Below the pieces are notes generated by a model, which worked only from the letters and a program-made list of their open reading frames with translations, had not been told where the DNA came from and made no database searches. From Parcubacteria group bacterium GW2011_GWC1_36_108 (GTDB lineage: Bacteria > Patescibacteriota > Minisyncoccia > Moranbacterales > GWC2-37-73), in the NCBI GenBank assembly GCA_000991245.1, contig LBRD01000006.1, forward strand, positions 1 to 39,339: DNA of 39,339 nucleotides. The letters are read 5' to 3'. A program made the translations under genes and the position numbers. Shown in pieces: positions 15,144 through 23,373 of this stretch; position 1 is the stretch's first letter, and every line of letters starts with the position of its first letter.

Positions 15144-15932
15144 ATGACATACAATCAACAAACAAGTAACGAAATGAGCGAACAAGACAAGGCTCATAAA
15201 ATAGAAATGCTTCGTCAAATGATGCTGCAAGCAGAAAAAACCATGCAAAGCGCTAAGGCGATGCTTTTGCAACTAGAGGGAAAGAAAAAAACCGGACGAA
15301 AAAGAAAGGTTGATGAAGATGCCGAAGGGAATGTTGTTGAAGGAACATTTGATGGACAAATAATGATTGGAACAGACGGCAAACAATATCCCGTACCTGC
15401 AAACTATGCTTCAAAATCAAAACTTGTCGAGGGAGATATGCTCAAATTAACAATCACCTCCGACGGATCTTTCGTATACAAACAAATTGGACCCGCTGAC
15501 AGAAAAAGCATAATTGGAATTGTCAGCCAAGACGAAAAAGGAAATTATTTCATCTTTTCAGAAGGAAAACCATACAAGGTTTTGCTTGCTTCTGTGACAT
15601 ATTTCAAAGCAGAACCGGGAGATGAAGTTGTCATTATGATCCCTCGTGAAATCGAAGCGACTTGGGCTGCTATTGAAAATGTTTTGCAAAAAGGAAATGA
15701 CACCGCAATGTCAATGTCCAGACATATTCCTAGTCCAGAACCTGCCAGCAAAAACAATTTCGCAGCTGACACGGAATTAAATTCTTGGAAAAATGATCTC
15801 AAGCAAAATGAGCCTGATCCAGCAAAAAATAACTATGCAGAAAAACCACTCTTAACAAAAGATGATTTTGTTGATGAATGGACTTCTGACATCGAAGAAT
15901 TGGAGAAAGAAATTAAAGCCCAACAAATCTAA
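15144..15932 (+). CDS. conserved-type soluble protein of unknown function
   Basis: 262 residues. After a polar start (MTYNQQTSNEMSEQDK) comes a helix rich in M/Q/A (IEMLRQMMLQAEKTMQSAKAML), a basic linker KKKTGRKRKVDED, and a beta-rich domain of about 130 residues with FDGQIMIGTDGKQYPVP and DMLKLTITSDGSFVYKQIGPADRK. The C-terminal 60 residues are acidic and likely disordered. The order helix, basic patch, barrel-like domain suggests nucleic acid binding, but this is inference; I know of similar proteins in Patescibacteria without assigned function. A second start, MSEQDK at 15174, is possible. Confidence 0.65.
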   Translation: MTYNQQTSNEMSEQDKAHKIEMLRQMMLQAEKTMQSAKAMLLQLEGKKKTGRKRKVDEDAEGNVVEGTFDGQIMIGTDGKQYPVPANYASKSKLVEGDMLKLTITSDGSFVYKQIGPADRKSIIGIVSQDEKGNYFIFSEGKPYKVLLASVTYFKAEPGDEVVIMIPREIEATWAAIENVLQKGNDTAMSMSRHIPSPEPASKNNFAADTELNSWKNDLKQNEPDPAKNNYAEKPLLTKDDFVDEWTSDIEELEKEIKAQQI

Positions 15933-15934
15933 AT

Positions 15935-16034
15935 AACTAACAACTAGCAACCAACAACTAACTACAAACAACTGACAACTGACAACAAAATGCCCTACAT
16001 TAATTTTAATTTGTTGTAGGTTGTAAGTTGTAAG
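15935..16034. repeat. degenerate 7-bp tandem repeats, two arrays
   Basis: From 15935 consecutive heptamers read AACTAAC, AACTAGC, AACCAAC, AACTAAC, TACAAAC, AACTGAC, AACTGAC. A second array at 16014-16034 reads TTGTAGG, TTGTAAG, TTGTAAG, roughly the reverse complement of the first unit type, so the two arrays can pair as a long weak hairpin. The second array ends 9 bp before the GtrA start. Confidence 0.8.
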
Positions 16035-16043
16035 TCAATATTT

Positions 16044-16703
16044 ATGGAAAATACAACTGGAATCAGAATAACTAAAAGAGATTATGAATTTGCTATCGTT
16101 GCTGGACTGTTGATTGGTTTTTTAATTTTACCTGTTCTTAAGACAGTAAGCCCAGAAATTTTCGCAAAATTTGCGATAGTGATTGTTCCTTTTTTCTTAT
16201 TAGCAACACCACTCGGACTCCGAATTGCATTTATGCTAGGGAAAAAAATTGCTATCATTTATCAAATAGCAAAATTCGGACTTATCGGAGTTCTTAACAC
16301 ACTTGTTGATTTTGGAGTTCTAGCTCTTGTCACTCTTTTGTTCAGTGCTTATTTTCAAATTCAATCAAAAGATGCATTAATTGCAGGAATAACATTCTAT
16401 TCTTTATACAAAGCAATTTCATTCATCGTTGCAAACATCAGCAGCTATTTCTGGAACAAATATTGGACATTTGATCAAGGAGCAAAACAACAAACTAAAT
16501 CTGAATTTTTGCAATTTTTTGCAGTCAGCGTTATTGGGTTTTTAATCAATGTTTTCGTGGCTTCATTTGTTTTTAAAGTTGTTCTTGGCTCATTGATTAA
16601 CCTCACAGACGGACAACTCGGACTTATCGGTGCCGCTTTTGGATCAATCGCTGGACTCGCCTGGAATTTTATCGGATACAAACTATGGGTGTTTAAGAAG
16701 TAA
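16044..16703 (+). CDS. GtrA-like membrane protein
   Basis: 219 residues with six hydrophobic segments. The first two (about 15-32 and 41-58) precede the GtrA/DPMS domain, which starts at IAKFGLIGVLNTLVDFGVL and contains the hallmark NISSYFWNKYWTF after its second helix. GtrA proteins are thought to move or present polyprenyl-phosphate-linked sugars across the membrane for surface glycan decoration. The two extra N-terminal helices are not part of the minimal family. Expressed alone, with its own terminator at 16746. Confidence 0.85.
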   Translation: MENTTGIRITKRDYEFAIVAGLLIGFLILPVLKTVSPEIFAKFAIVIVPFFLLATPLGLRIAFMLGKKIAIIYQIAKFGLIGVLNTLVDFGVLALVTLLFSAYFQIQSKDALIAGITFYSLYKAISFIVANISSYFWNKYWTFDQGAKQQTKSEFLQFFAVSVIGFLINVFVASFVFKVVLGSLINLTDGQLGLIGAAFGSIAGLAWNFIGYKLWVFKK

Positions 16704-16745
16704 CTGATTTACACGGATTGATTACGGATTAAAAACGGATTACAA

Positions 16746-16779
16746 CACAAACTTCCCATCTCGGGAAGTTTTGTTTTTT
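16746..16779 (+). terminator. rho-independent terminator after the GtrA gene
   Basis: Stem AACTTCCC/GGGAAGTT (16750-16757 with 16763-16770), 5-nt loop, then TTGTTTTTT. Confidence 0.85.
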
Positions 16780-16833
16780 CATTCTAAATGTTACAATAAT
16801 ATAAGTTAAATTTTATTTTTATTCATACGCTTC

Positions 16834-16861
16834 ATGTTACATGTTATATGTTACATGTTAT
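16834..16861. repeat. 7-bp tandem repeat, ATGTTAC/ATGTTAT x4
   Basis: Four uninterrupted heptamers ATGTTAC, ATGTTAT, ATGTTAC, ATGTTAT, ending 12 bp before the dnaX start. The array adds several spurious ATG codons, which is why a longer dnaX frame appears open. Confidence 0.85.
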
Positions 16862-16873
16862 ATAATCTTTTTT

Positions 16874-18604
16874 ATGGCAACAGCATTATATCGAAAATAT
16901 CGTCCACTCACCTTTTCAGATGTCATCGGGCAAGGGCACATTGTGCAAACACTCTCTAATGCAATTTTGCATAACAGAATTGGTCATGCCTATCTTTTTA
17001 CTGGCCCGCGAGGAACAGGAAAAACCACCATGGCCAGAATTTTTGCCAGAGCGGTGAACTGCCAAAATCCAAAAGGAGCGGATCCATGTTTAGAATGCGA
17101 CGTCTGCAAAAATATCACTCAAGGCACATCATTGGACATTTTTGAAGTTGATGCTGCTTCCAACACTGGAGTAGACAACATTCGCGAACTCCGCGAAAAT
17201 GTGAAATTTCCACCGTCTCAAGCAAAATTCAAAGTATACATCATCGACGAAGTGCATATGCTCTCAACTGGAGCATTCAATGCGCTGCTTAAAACTTTGG
17301 AAGAACCGCCTGCTCACGTTATTTTCATCTTGGCTACCACTGAAATTCACAAAGTTCCGGAAACGATCATCTCGCGTTGCCAACGATATGATTTCACACG
17401 CCTTTCACTGGAACATATTATTGAAAAACTTTCCACGATCGCCAAAAGTGAAAAAATTTCTGTCGAAAAAAATGCGCTTGAGATGATTGCCATCGCCGCT
17501 GAAGGTGGAATGCGCGATGCTGAATCTTTGCTTTCGCAAGTGATGGCGCTTGAAGACAAAAAAATCACAGCCAAAGAAGTTGAAGAAATTCTGGGCACAA
17601 CACAAAGACAATCGTTGGAAGCAATGGTTTCATATTTGCTTGGCAAAAATGCAGCCAGCGCCATCACACTTGTCAATGAACTTTCCAAGGATGGATATGA
17701 TTTGGATGTTTTCAATAAATCTTTTCTGAATTATTTGCGACAAGTAATGTTAGTGTGTGTGGATGAAAAATTGGCAAAAATATTTTCATATGAATTAACC
17801 AAGGAACAATCTTTGGCATTGGTTGAGCAAGCAAAAAATCATTCGCCCAAGGAATTGCTTCACATCATTGCCTGCTTTACTGAAATTCAAGGTAAAATAA
17901 AGTCAGCCTTTATCCCGCAACTCCCATTGGAGATGGCCATCATCAAGGCTGTTTCGCCAGCCCAAACACAGGCCATCCAACCAAACATCGCCCAAGCGGC
18001 TCCTGCTGCGCCCCAGATGAGAGCACCAGAGCCAACTAGGGTTATTCAGGCTCCAATAGCCCCCCAGACACCAAAAACACCCCCTATTTCGCCAGTTACC
18101 CCCAAAAGTGCTGAAACAGCACCCTCAATTACGACGCCAGAAACAAAAATTGAAGTTCCGGATCCAGAAGCTTTAAGCGAGCCAAAGTTGATCAAAAATG
18201 AAGCTCAGATTGCCGATTCTGATTTTACCTTAAATGATGTCAAAAAGAATTGGGGTCGCTTCATTATAGACACAAAAACCATAAATCACAGCCTTTCTGC
18301 AGTTCTGCAAAGCTGTCAACCTGTTAGTGTTGAGGCTGGAATTGTCACTGTAGCCACAAAGTTCACCTTTCACAAAGATAAATTAAACGAATATGGCAAC
18401 AAATTGACATTAGAGGAAACTTTTGCTAAAATCCTAGGGTTGCGATTGCTTATAAAAGTGATCACCGCCGAAGAAGCAGGCATCACAATTGCCTCCAGCC
18501 TAAACCAAAACACCAACTCAGCACCAGCCGAACAAGCACCTCACGAAACCAGTTCCCTGCTCAATGACGCAATGAATTTGATGGGTGGGAGCATAGTTGA
18601 GTAG
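16874..18604 (+). CDS. dnaX: DNA polymerase III subunit gamma/tau
   Basis: 576 residues from MATALYRKYRP, the universal DnaX start. Walker A GPRGTGKTT is at 44-52, the zinc module has C63, C72, C75 and C78, DEVHML is at 125-130, and the sensor ATTE and SRCQRYDF segments follow. This is the clamp-loader ATPase. Residues about 370-450 are a proline/alanine-rich linker, and a C-terminal tau-like domain follows (KKNWGRFIIDTKTINHSLSAVL). The frame-extending upstream ATG at 16841 lies in the heptamer array and adds hydrophobic nonsense, so it is not used. tRNA-Gln follows 40 bp after the stop. Confidence 0.96.
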   Translation: MATALYRKYRPLTFSDVIGQGHIVQTLSNAILHNRIGHAYLFTGPRGTGKTTMARIFARAVNCQNPKGADPCLECDVCKNITQGTSLDIFEVDAASNTGVDNIRELRENVKFPPSQAKFKVYIIDEVHMLSTGAFNALLKTLEEPPAHVIFILATTEIHKVPETIISRCQRYDFTRLSLEHIIEKLSTIAKSEKISVEKNALEMIAIAAEGGMRDAESLLSQVMALEDKKITAKEVEEILGTTQRQSLEAMVSYLLGKNAASAITLVNELSKDGYDLDVFNKSFLNYLRQVMLVCVDEKLAKIFSYELTKEQSLALVEQAKNHSPKELLHIIACFTEIQGKIKSAFIPQLPLEMAIIKAVSPAQTQAIQPNIAQAAPAAPQMRAPEPTRVIQAPIAPQTPKTPPISPVTPKSAETAPSITTPETKIEVPDPEALSEPKLIKNEAQIADSDFTLNDVKKNWGRFIIDTKTINHSLSAVLQSCQPVSVEAGIVTVATKFTFHKDKLNEYGNKLTLEETFAKILGLRLLIKVITAEEAGITIASSLNQNTNSAPAEQAPHETSSLLNDAMNLMGGSIVE

Positions 18605-18644
18605 AAACATTTTAATAAGTTTTTTGAAGAATTTTGTGTGATGT

Positions 18645-18716
18645 TGGGCCGTAGCCAAGCGGTAAGGCAACGGGTTTTGATCCCGTCATACCTAGGTCCG
18701 AATCCTAGCGGCCCAA
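18645..18716 (+). tRNA. tRNA-Gln (anticodon UUG)
   Basis: Complete cloverleaf: acceptor TGGGCCG/CGGCCCA, D arm GCC-AAGCGGTAA-GGC, anticodon arm ACGGG-TTTTGAT-CCCGT with TTG, variable CATAC, T arm CTAGG-TCCGAAT-CCTAG. Discriminator is A and CCA is not encoded. The T loop has C at position 55 (18698) where nearly all tRNAs have U. Confidence 0.95.
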
Positions 18717-18746
18717 CAGCGCACAAAATTCTATCAGTTAAAAAAT

Positions 18747-18772
18747 TACGTAAATTAGTTACGTATTTTTTT
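18747..18772 (+). terminator. rho-independent terminator after tRNA-Gln
   Basis: Stem TACGTAA/TTACGTA with loop ATTAG (18747-18765) followed by seven T. The remaining sequence to 18881 shows no gene. Confidence 0.75.
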
Positions 18773-18881
18773 GCATTTAATTTTGATTTTAAAAAAAGTA
18801 CCTGACCTCTTTTACCTTTCTCGGAGCGGAGCCAAAATAAGTCAATTGAGGTTGTGCACTTTATTATTTAGCAAGTTTGCA

Positions 18882-18910
18882 TTGATTATATATGGTATTA
18901 TTGATATTAT
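18882..18910 (+). promoter_or_regulatory. probable promoter of the cysteine-rich coiled-coil gene
   Basis: -35 TTGATT (18882-18887), 17-bp spacer, -10 TATTAT (18905-18910), in a very AT-rich stretch; start would be near 18917, 32 bp before the ATG. Confidence 0.45.
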
Positions 18911-18948
18911 AGAGATAAAGTAATATATAATAATATCAATAAATAACT

Positions 18949-19548
18949 ATGGAAAAACCATCACAAAGGGTCATATTTGGACTAATAGTCGCTCTCGTAG
19001 CCCTACCATCAATAGGAATGGCTGTAAGTCCAACGAGAAACTTACTTTTGGGCATGCTTCCGTGGGAAGCCACTCTAACTCTTGCAGATAAAATTGACAC
19101 GAACAAAAGTGAGGTTGATACTCAAGTGCAAGCATTGCAAGCAACAGTAAATAGTCAGCAAACTTTACTTGATGAACAGCAAAGAATTAAAGACGAGGAG
19201 CAAGCAAAAAAGGAAACTTTGGAAAAACAAACGGCAGAACAAAACATAGCCGATGAAAAGGAGTCTGCCTGTGAAGCAGCAAAAAATGAATGTATCGTAA
19301 AAATAAACAAACAGAAATCAATTATTGATTCTGCGGAATCATATATCGAACAAAGAAAAAAGGATACAAAATCCAGAAAAGAGTTACTTGCGAAATGTGG
19401 TGAGGGTAGTATGTGCTCAGGTTATGAAGATGCAATAAAAACTCATGAAAAGCTGATGGAAGATAAAAAAGATGAGTTAAATGATGAAGAAGATAAATTG
19501 TCCAAACTTGAAAATGAGACATGCAAGGATTACAAGTTAGCCTGCTAG
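18949..19548 (+). CDS. exported or anchored coiled-coil protein with cysteine pairs, unknown
   Basis: 199 residues. An N-terminal hydrophobic segment (about 8-26, VIFGLIVALVALPSIGMAV) is a signal peptide or anchor. Residues about 50-195 are almost entirely charged heptads (E/K/Q/D), predicted as long coiled coils. Six cysteines occur in three close pairs: CEAAKNEC, CGEGSMC and CKDYKLAC, the last ending the protein. This suggests disulphide-stapled helical hairpins outside the membrane. No family is recognised. Monocistronic, with its own promoter. Confidence 0.65.
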   Translation: MEKPSQRVIFGLIVALVALPSIGMAVSPTRNLLLGMLPWEATLTLADKIDTNKSEVDTQVQALQATVNSQQTLLDEQQRIKDEEQAKKETLEKQTAEQNIADEKESACEAAKNECIVKINKQKSIIDSAESYIEQRKKDTKSRKELLAKCGEGSMCSGYEDAIKTHEKLMEDKKDELNDEEDKLSKLENETCKDYKLAC

Positions 19549-19567
19549 GAAACATCAACTTATTAGA

Positions 19568-19600
19568 CAGGGACATCTCAAAAAGGTGTCCTTATTTATT
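19568..19600 (+). terminator. possible weak terminator at convergent gene ends
   Basis: GGACA/TGTCC stem with an 11-nt loop followed by a T-rich run, between the stop at 19548 (plus) and the stop of the minus-strand gene at 19592, which it slightly overlaps. Confidence 0.35.
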
Positions 19601-21547
19601 TTCCAGTTCTACTAATTCAGGAACCCTAAAAATAAAAATTGTTTTTCCTATTCTAGCAACAAGGTTATCCTTTAAAATAGAATACTTTTTTTCATACGGA
19701 AGCTCATCCTTAGTGGCAGTACCACTAACAACTGGATATTTTTCCCTATAAAAAATATTGTTTTGATAGTTTGTTGCAGATACAGCTATATAAGAACCTT
19801 GTTTAGGTAATCCCCACCAAGCAATATCATAATTTTCAAACATCGTATCACCAAAATAATACTTCAAAGGAACGGCAGAAAAAACATTGGTATATATTTT
19901 TTCAATTTTATTATCCTGAACCCATTTTCCTAATTCCTTGATATCCTGTCCCCAATCATAATTTGAATCAGTAGCTATTTTATAACCATTATTAATGCCA
20001 CCACCAAAGTAATTATAATAAGGCAAATAATTAGGAAAGGTATTAATTACGGAAATAACTAGAAAAACAGCAATTAAACTAAAGATGTATTTTATTTTAA
20101 AGAATTTAAAAAATATACTTTCATTCCAAAAAAAATCAATTCCTTTTGCAACAAGAAGTGAGATTGCTAAAATGATAGGCATAATATGTCGTAAACCTAT
20201 TTGAAAATTTGAAGACAATGTAATAACAGAATATAGATATATAAATAGCAATAGCAACAAAGACAGTGGTGCGTTTGTGAAATTAATAAATTTTGTGCTT
20301 AACTTCTTTTTATTGAAAATAAAATAATATAAAACAAATAACATAACAATACCACCCAGAAAAAGAAACTGTAGGGGTAATTTTGTCAGAAACAAGATTG
20401 GAAAATATGAAACACCAGCACCCTCAGCCTCATACACATTTCCCAAGAAATAAATTCTTTGACTTGCTATATTCATTCTATCTGACACCATCAAAATCCC
20501 ACTTAGATATTCTGCAAAGCCTTTTGTAATAGGATTTGATATTGCCATGGCGGACAAATAAACAGCACCAGTAATGTCTGCTGATGATTTGTTAGTTAGC
20601 TGATCGGTATAATTGTAAACAATTTGAGAAACCATTTCATTATTTGTCATATTTCTAGTATGAAAATAATAGACGAAACTTACCAAGAGTAATGTTGCGA
20701 GAGTAAATGAAGAAAATCTCACTAAATATTTCCCAAATTCCTTTAATGATTTTTTCAAGGCAATTATATAAATCAAGCCACCAATAAACATGGCTGGCAA
20801 TATTACCAATGATGAGAATTTTGCCAATAATGCCAAGGATGTGAATATAATTAAAAGTAGATACCAACTCAATATATTCTTATTTTCCACATATCTTTTT
20901 AAATAAATTGCAAAAGAAGATAATGCAATAAGTTGCAAAATAGAGGACATAAAATCCATCGTAACCAAAGAACCGTGAGCAATACTGAATTGAGAAAATA
21001 CTATGAAAAATATTGAAAGCAAGGAAGCTCTTGGACTCCACAATTTCCCGATAAGCCAAAAAAGTGCAAGTAAGAAAATTGAATTGAAAAAGATAACACC
21101 AATGCGAGAATATAGAGCGATAATGTCAGGATTGTTTTTTTGATTGAATAAAAAAACATGACCAAAATCCCATTCATCATTGGTACGCTCTAATTCCCTT
21201 GAAAACGTCTCGTCTTCAAATGGGTATATATCTTTATCATAAGTATAGCCAACAAGTGACGTATTTGAAGTGTCAATCTTAGGGATATATGGGTCAATCA
21301 AGAGCAATGGTAAGGCTGATATGTCCTTAATCAATGGCGGATGCTCAGAATTGAAAAAATATCTACCTGTTTTCAGATAATAATAGCCAGCGGTTATGTG
21401 GGCAAACTCATCAGAAGTAACTGCTGTGCCTGAGTATTTAAGGTTTTTCCAATCAAATCCTTCCACAGAAAATAAAGCAAGAAAAAAGAAAACTACACAC
21501 AGAATTACAGCGTAAAATAAATAGTTTTTTAGAAAAGATTTGATCAT
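19592..21547 (-). CDS. GT-C family membrane glycosyltransferase (GT39/ArnT-like)
   Basis: 651 residues with about eleven to twelve membrane helices. The first extracytoplasmic loop has the acidic pair D46-E47 in SDEFAHITAGYYYLKTGRYF and the following EHPPLIKDISALPLL, the hallmark of PMT/ArnT-like GT-C enzymes that use polyprenyl-phosphate sugars outside the membrane. The C-terminal 110 residues form a soluble extracytoplasmic domain (DSNYDWGQDIKELGKWVQD...). Probable role: glycosylation of surface proteins or polymers; the acceptor is unknown. Monocistronic. Confidence 0.85.
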   Translation of the reverse strand: MIKSFLKNYLFYAVILCVVFFFLALFSVEGFDWKNLKYSGTAVTSDEFAHITAGYYYLKTGRYFFNSEHPPLIKDISALPLLLIDPYIPKIDTSNTSLVGYTYDKDIYPFEDETFSRELERTNDEWDFGHVFLFNQKNNPDIIALYSRIGVIFFNSIFLLALFWLIGKLWSPRASLLSIFFIVFSQFSIAHGSLVTMDFMSSILQLIALSSFAIYLKRYVENKNILSWYLLLIIFTSLALLAKFSSLVILPAMFIGGLIYIIALKKSLKEFGKYLVRFSSFTLATLLLVSFVYYFHTRNMTNNEMVSQIVYNYTDQLTNKSSADITGAVYLSAMAISNPITKGFAEYLSGILMVSDRMNIASQRIYFLGNVYEAEGAGVSYFPILFLTKLPLQFLFLGGIVMLFVLYYFIFNKKKLSTKFINFTNAPLSLLLLLFIYLYSVITLSSNFQIGLRHIMPIILAISLLVAKGIDFFWNESIFFKFFKIKYIFSLIAVFLVISVINTFPNYLPYYNYFGGGINNGYKIATDSNYDWGQDIKELGKWVQDNKIEKIYTNVFSAVPLKYYFGDTMFENYDIAWWGLPKQGSYIAVSATNYQNNIFYREKYPVVSGTATKDELPYEKKYSILKDNLVARIGKTIFIFRVPELVELENK

Positions 21548-21643
21548 ATTTATTGATGCAATGGATGCTAATCAATGTTATTCTGCACCATTTTTGAACA
21601 AAAATCAATGATGCTAAAACTTTTCAAATTAAAAACTGGCTAA

Positions 21644-22579
21644 TCAAGTCAGTTTAATATTTTTTAAGTTAAATTCTATTTTTCTTTTATCACTTGCTGG
21701 ATTATATATTTCTGTCCTTGTAATAATTCCTGTACAGTGATCACCAATATGAAATTCTTTCATTTTTTCAAGTAAATCATTTGAAAATTGACCATATAAA
21801 CGGTGATTATCAATGGTCTGCACTTCAAACTTTCCCTTTGAACTAATAGTAACCAACTCTCCCTCAAACGATATATCAGATGGTTGAGAAATTGTCATCT
21901 GATTTAAGGAATCGTATAATCTAGTGATATTTTCCTTACGACCTTTCCATAAATACTCACGATCATCTGGACTATGCCATTTCAAGTCTATGTCCAAATC
22001 ATCACTAGATAATTCATATAAAAATTTTGATATATATCTTACACTTTCAACACCTACCGAACTAACTCTATCAATGAGCTCATCTGAATTATTAGACTGA
22101 AATAATTCAAAAGTGCTTCTTAAGGCTTCTTGTGTAATACTAAATCCAAATAAATCAGCTGATGTCCGACCAGATAGATAAAAAATAGTAGAGCCACGAC
22201 CAATTCCTTCAAGTCTTAAGTCTACAGTACTCTGGATCATTTCATCTCTTTTTTTACCACCTTTCCCGCCAAATTGTATGAATTTTGACGTATTCAATAT
22301 TGCCGAAGAAAAATTAGCAGTAATCCCTCCGACAAATTTGAGAGGAATGCTCCCAAAATTTGCAGCTTGTCCGATCAACCTTAACTCAATAATTTCTTTA
22401 TCTCTCTTAAGGTTTTCTCTATATAGTTGCTCCCTTAAATCATTGATTTGATTCCTTAGAGATGATAATTTCAATTGTATAGAAAAATCATCGGGAGAAG
22501 CTTTCTGTGCTGCCTCTAATTCAGCAATCATTGGCTCCAATTGTTCAATATTCGATTTTACTCTCCCAAAATTAGCCAT
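21644..22579 (-). CDS. unknown partner of the nucleotidyltransferase module
   Basis: 311 residues. Residues about 1-65 are helical/coiled coil (IEQLEPMIAELEAAQKAS, LRNQINDLREQLYREN). A central alpha/beta region follows (FVGGITANFSSAILN, STIFYLSGRTSADLFG). The last 75 residues look beta-rich (EGELVTISSKGKFEVQTIDN, HCTGIITRTEIYN), possibly an OB-like barrel. No catalytic motif or membrane segment is seen. It starts 2 bp after the nucleotidyltransferase gene, so the two are certainly co-expressed, and the arrangement is like toxin-antitoxin or small defence modules. The function is unknown. Confidence 0.6.
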   Translation of the reverse strand: MANFGRVKSNIEQLEPMIAELEAAQKASPDDFSIQLKLSSLRNQINDLREQLYRENLKRDKEIIELRLIGQAANFGSIPLKFVGGITANFSSAILNTSKFIQFGGKGGKKRDEMIQSTVDLRLEGIGRGSTIFYLSGRTSADLFGFSITQEALRSTFELFQSNNSDELIDRVSSVGVESVRYISKFLYELSSDDLDIDLKWHSPDDREYLWKGRKENITRLYDSLNQMTISQPSDISFEGELVTISSKGKFEVQTIDNHRLYGQFSNDLLEKMKEFHIGDHCTGIITRTEIYNPASDKRKIEFNLKNIKLT

Positions 22580-22581
22580 AA

Positions 22582-23019
22582 TTATACATACAAACGAATT
22601 ATACCCTTTGGCTCCTCATCCCTTGAAAATCCAAACCATCCACGCCAATAACTTCTCATGTTTAAGTCTTGATTTGGTATAATAAAAACATCACAATCGT
22701 ACCTAATTTTTGAATACTCGCGATTATTTAATTCTAAAATTATATTTCTTTTATCCTCTGGTAACAAATTAAGCTGAACACCATCAATAAAGAAAATTAT
22801 ATCAATATCTCCGGGTTCAGGCTTAAGTGTCGCAAAGGAACCATCTATCCATAGTTCTGCCGCTAATCCTGTTTCCTTGAATCTATCAATCAGTGCACTA
22901 AACCTTGATAATAAATATTCCCTTCTTGTTTTATTTTCAAATGGTCCAAGAAAGACTATCTCTAATTGCTCGTTAGCGATATCTAAAAATCCTGCCGTAT
23001 GTATTGGTGCGAATTCCAT
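22582..23019 (-). CDS. DUF6932-like nucleotidyltransferase
   Basis: 145 residues with the polymerase-beta-type nucleotidyltransferase signature: G60-S61 in WIDGSFATLKPEPGDIDIIFF and the metal-binding D71-x-D73. A third acidic residue is probably in YDCDVFII (about 110). The short N-terminal segment MEFAPIHTAGFLDI and the overall size match a family I know as DUF6932. It first gene of a two-gene unit with the 311-residue protein. A palindrome (23069-23098) sits about 50 bp upstream. Nucleotide transfer to RNA, protein or a partner is possible. Confidence 0.72.
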   Translation of the reverse strand: MEFAPIHTAGFLDIANEQLEIVFLGPFENKTRREYLLSRFSALIDRFKETGLAAELWIDGSFATLKPEPGDIDIIFFIDGVQLNLLPEDKRNIILELNNREYSKIRYDCDVFIIPNQDLNMRSYWRGWFGFSRDEEPKGIIRLYV

Positions 23020-23068
23020 TTCTTAATATCAAAACTAAAAACGAATTATGTTCAACTCTTTTATATAT

Positions 23069-23098
23069 AAAACTATTGTATCACATAATAATAGTTTT
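23069..23098. promoter_or_regulatory. palindromic operator candidate of the nucleotidyltransferase module
   Basis: AAAACTATT (23069-23077) and AATAGTTTT (23090-23098), perfect 9-bp arms with a 12-bp spacer, about 50 bp upstream of the start at 23019. Confidence 0.5.
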
Positions 23099-23102
23099 AC
23101 TT

Positions 23103-23142
23103 ATAAATTAAATATGAATGTCATAAATTAAATATGAATGCC
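23103..23142. repeat. 20-bp tandem duplication
   Basis: Two adjacent 20-bp copies, 23103-23122 and 23123-23142, differing at one base (ATGAATGTC versus ATGAATGCC). Confidence 0.9.
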
Positions 23143-23179
23143 ATTAATAAATTAGCCCTTCAAAGCTTCAACAAGTGTC

Positions 23180-23243
23180 AAATCGCCGACTTGGCCGTCA
23201 AGGTCGCTCGGCTTCGCTCTCTTGACTGCCGTCGGATCGATTT
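23180..23243. repeat. GC-rich imperfect hairpin in a gene-free stretch
   Basis: Arms of 23 nt (23180-23202 and 23221-23243) pair imperfectly through the blocks CTTGAC, GCC, GTCGG and CGATTT, around an 18-nt loop rich in GCTTCGCT. It is markedly richer in G+C than its surroundings. The rest of 23020-23373 holds the palindrome and tandem copies listed separately, and 23244-23373 shows nothing I can name. Confidence 0.6.
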
Positions 23244-23373
23244 GAAATACCGCCTATAAGCAAAAAATGGGATTTTTTGCCAGCCTAAGAACCGCAGGAA
23301 TTAACACTGCCCCTGAAAGATATAAGTTCCGACTTTATCCCAAGTCGCCAACAATAAAAGAAAAAATATCTTT

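Noticed and set aside
14972-15154. N-terminal extension of the DUF5652 frame
   Set aside because: It runs antisense to the promoter and start of the divergent gene and is not part of the family.
16841-16873. Upstream ATG extension of DnaX
   Set aside because: Lies in the ATGTTAC heptamer array; MATALYRKYRP is the universal start.
17555-17567. A7 run in dnaX as a programmed frameshift site
   Set aside because: It lies in the ATPase region (about residue 230), not at the gamma/tau boundary, and lacks the A-AAA-AAG heptamer and a following hairpin.
23152-23253. Open frame ending SDLDGQVGDLTLVEALKG on the minus strand, as a possible pseudogene
   Set aside because: It coincides with an imperfect hairpin (23180-23243) and has a stop only 33 codons upstream; the repeat explains it more simply.
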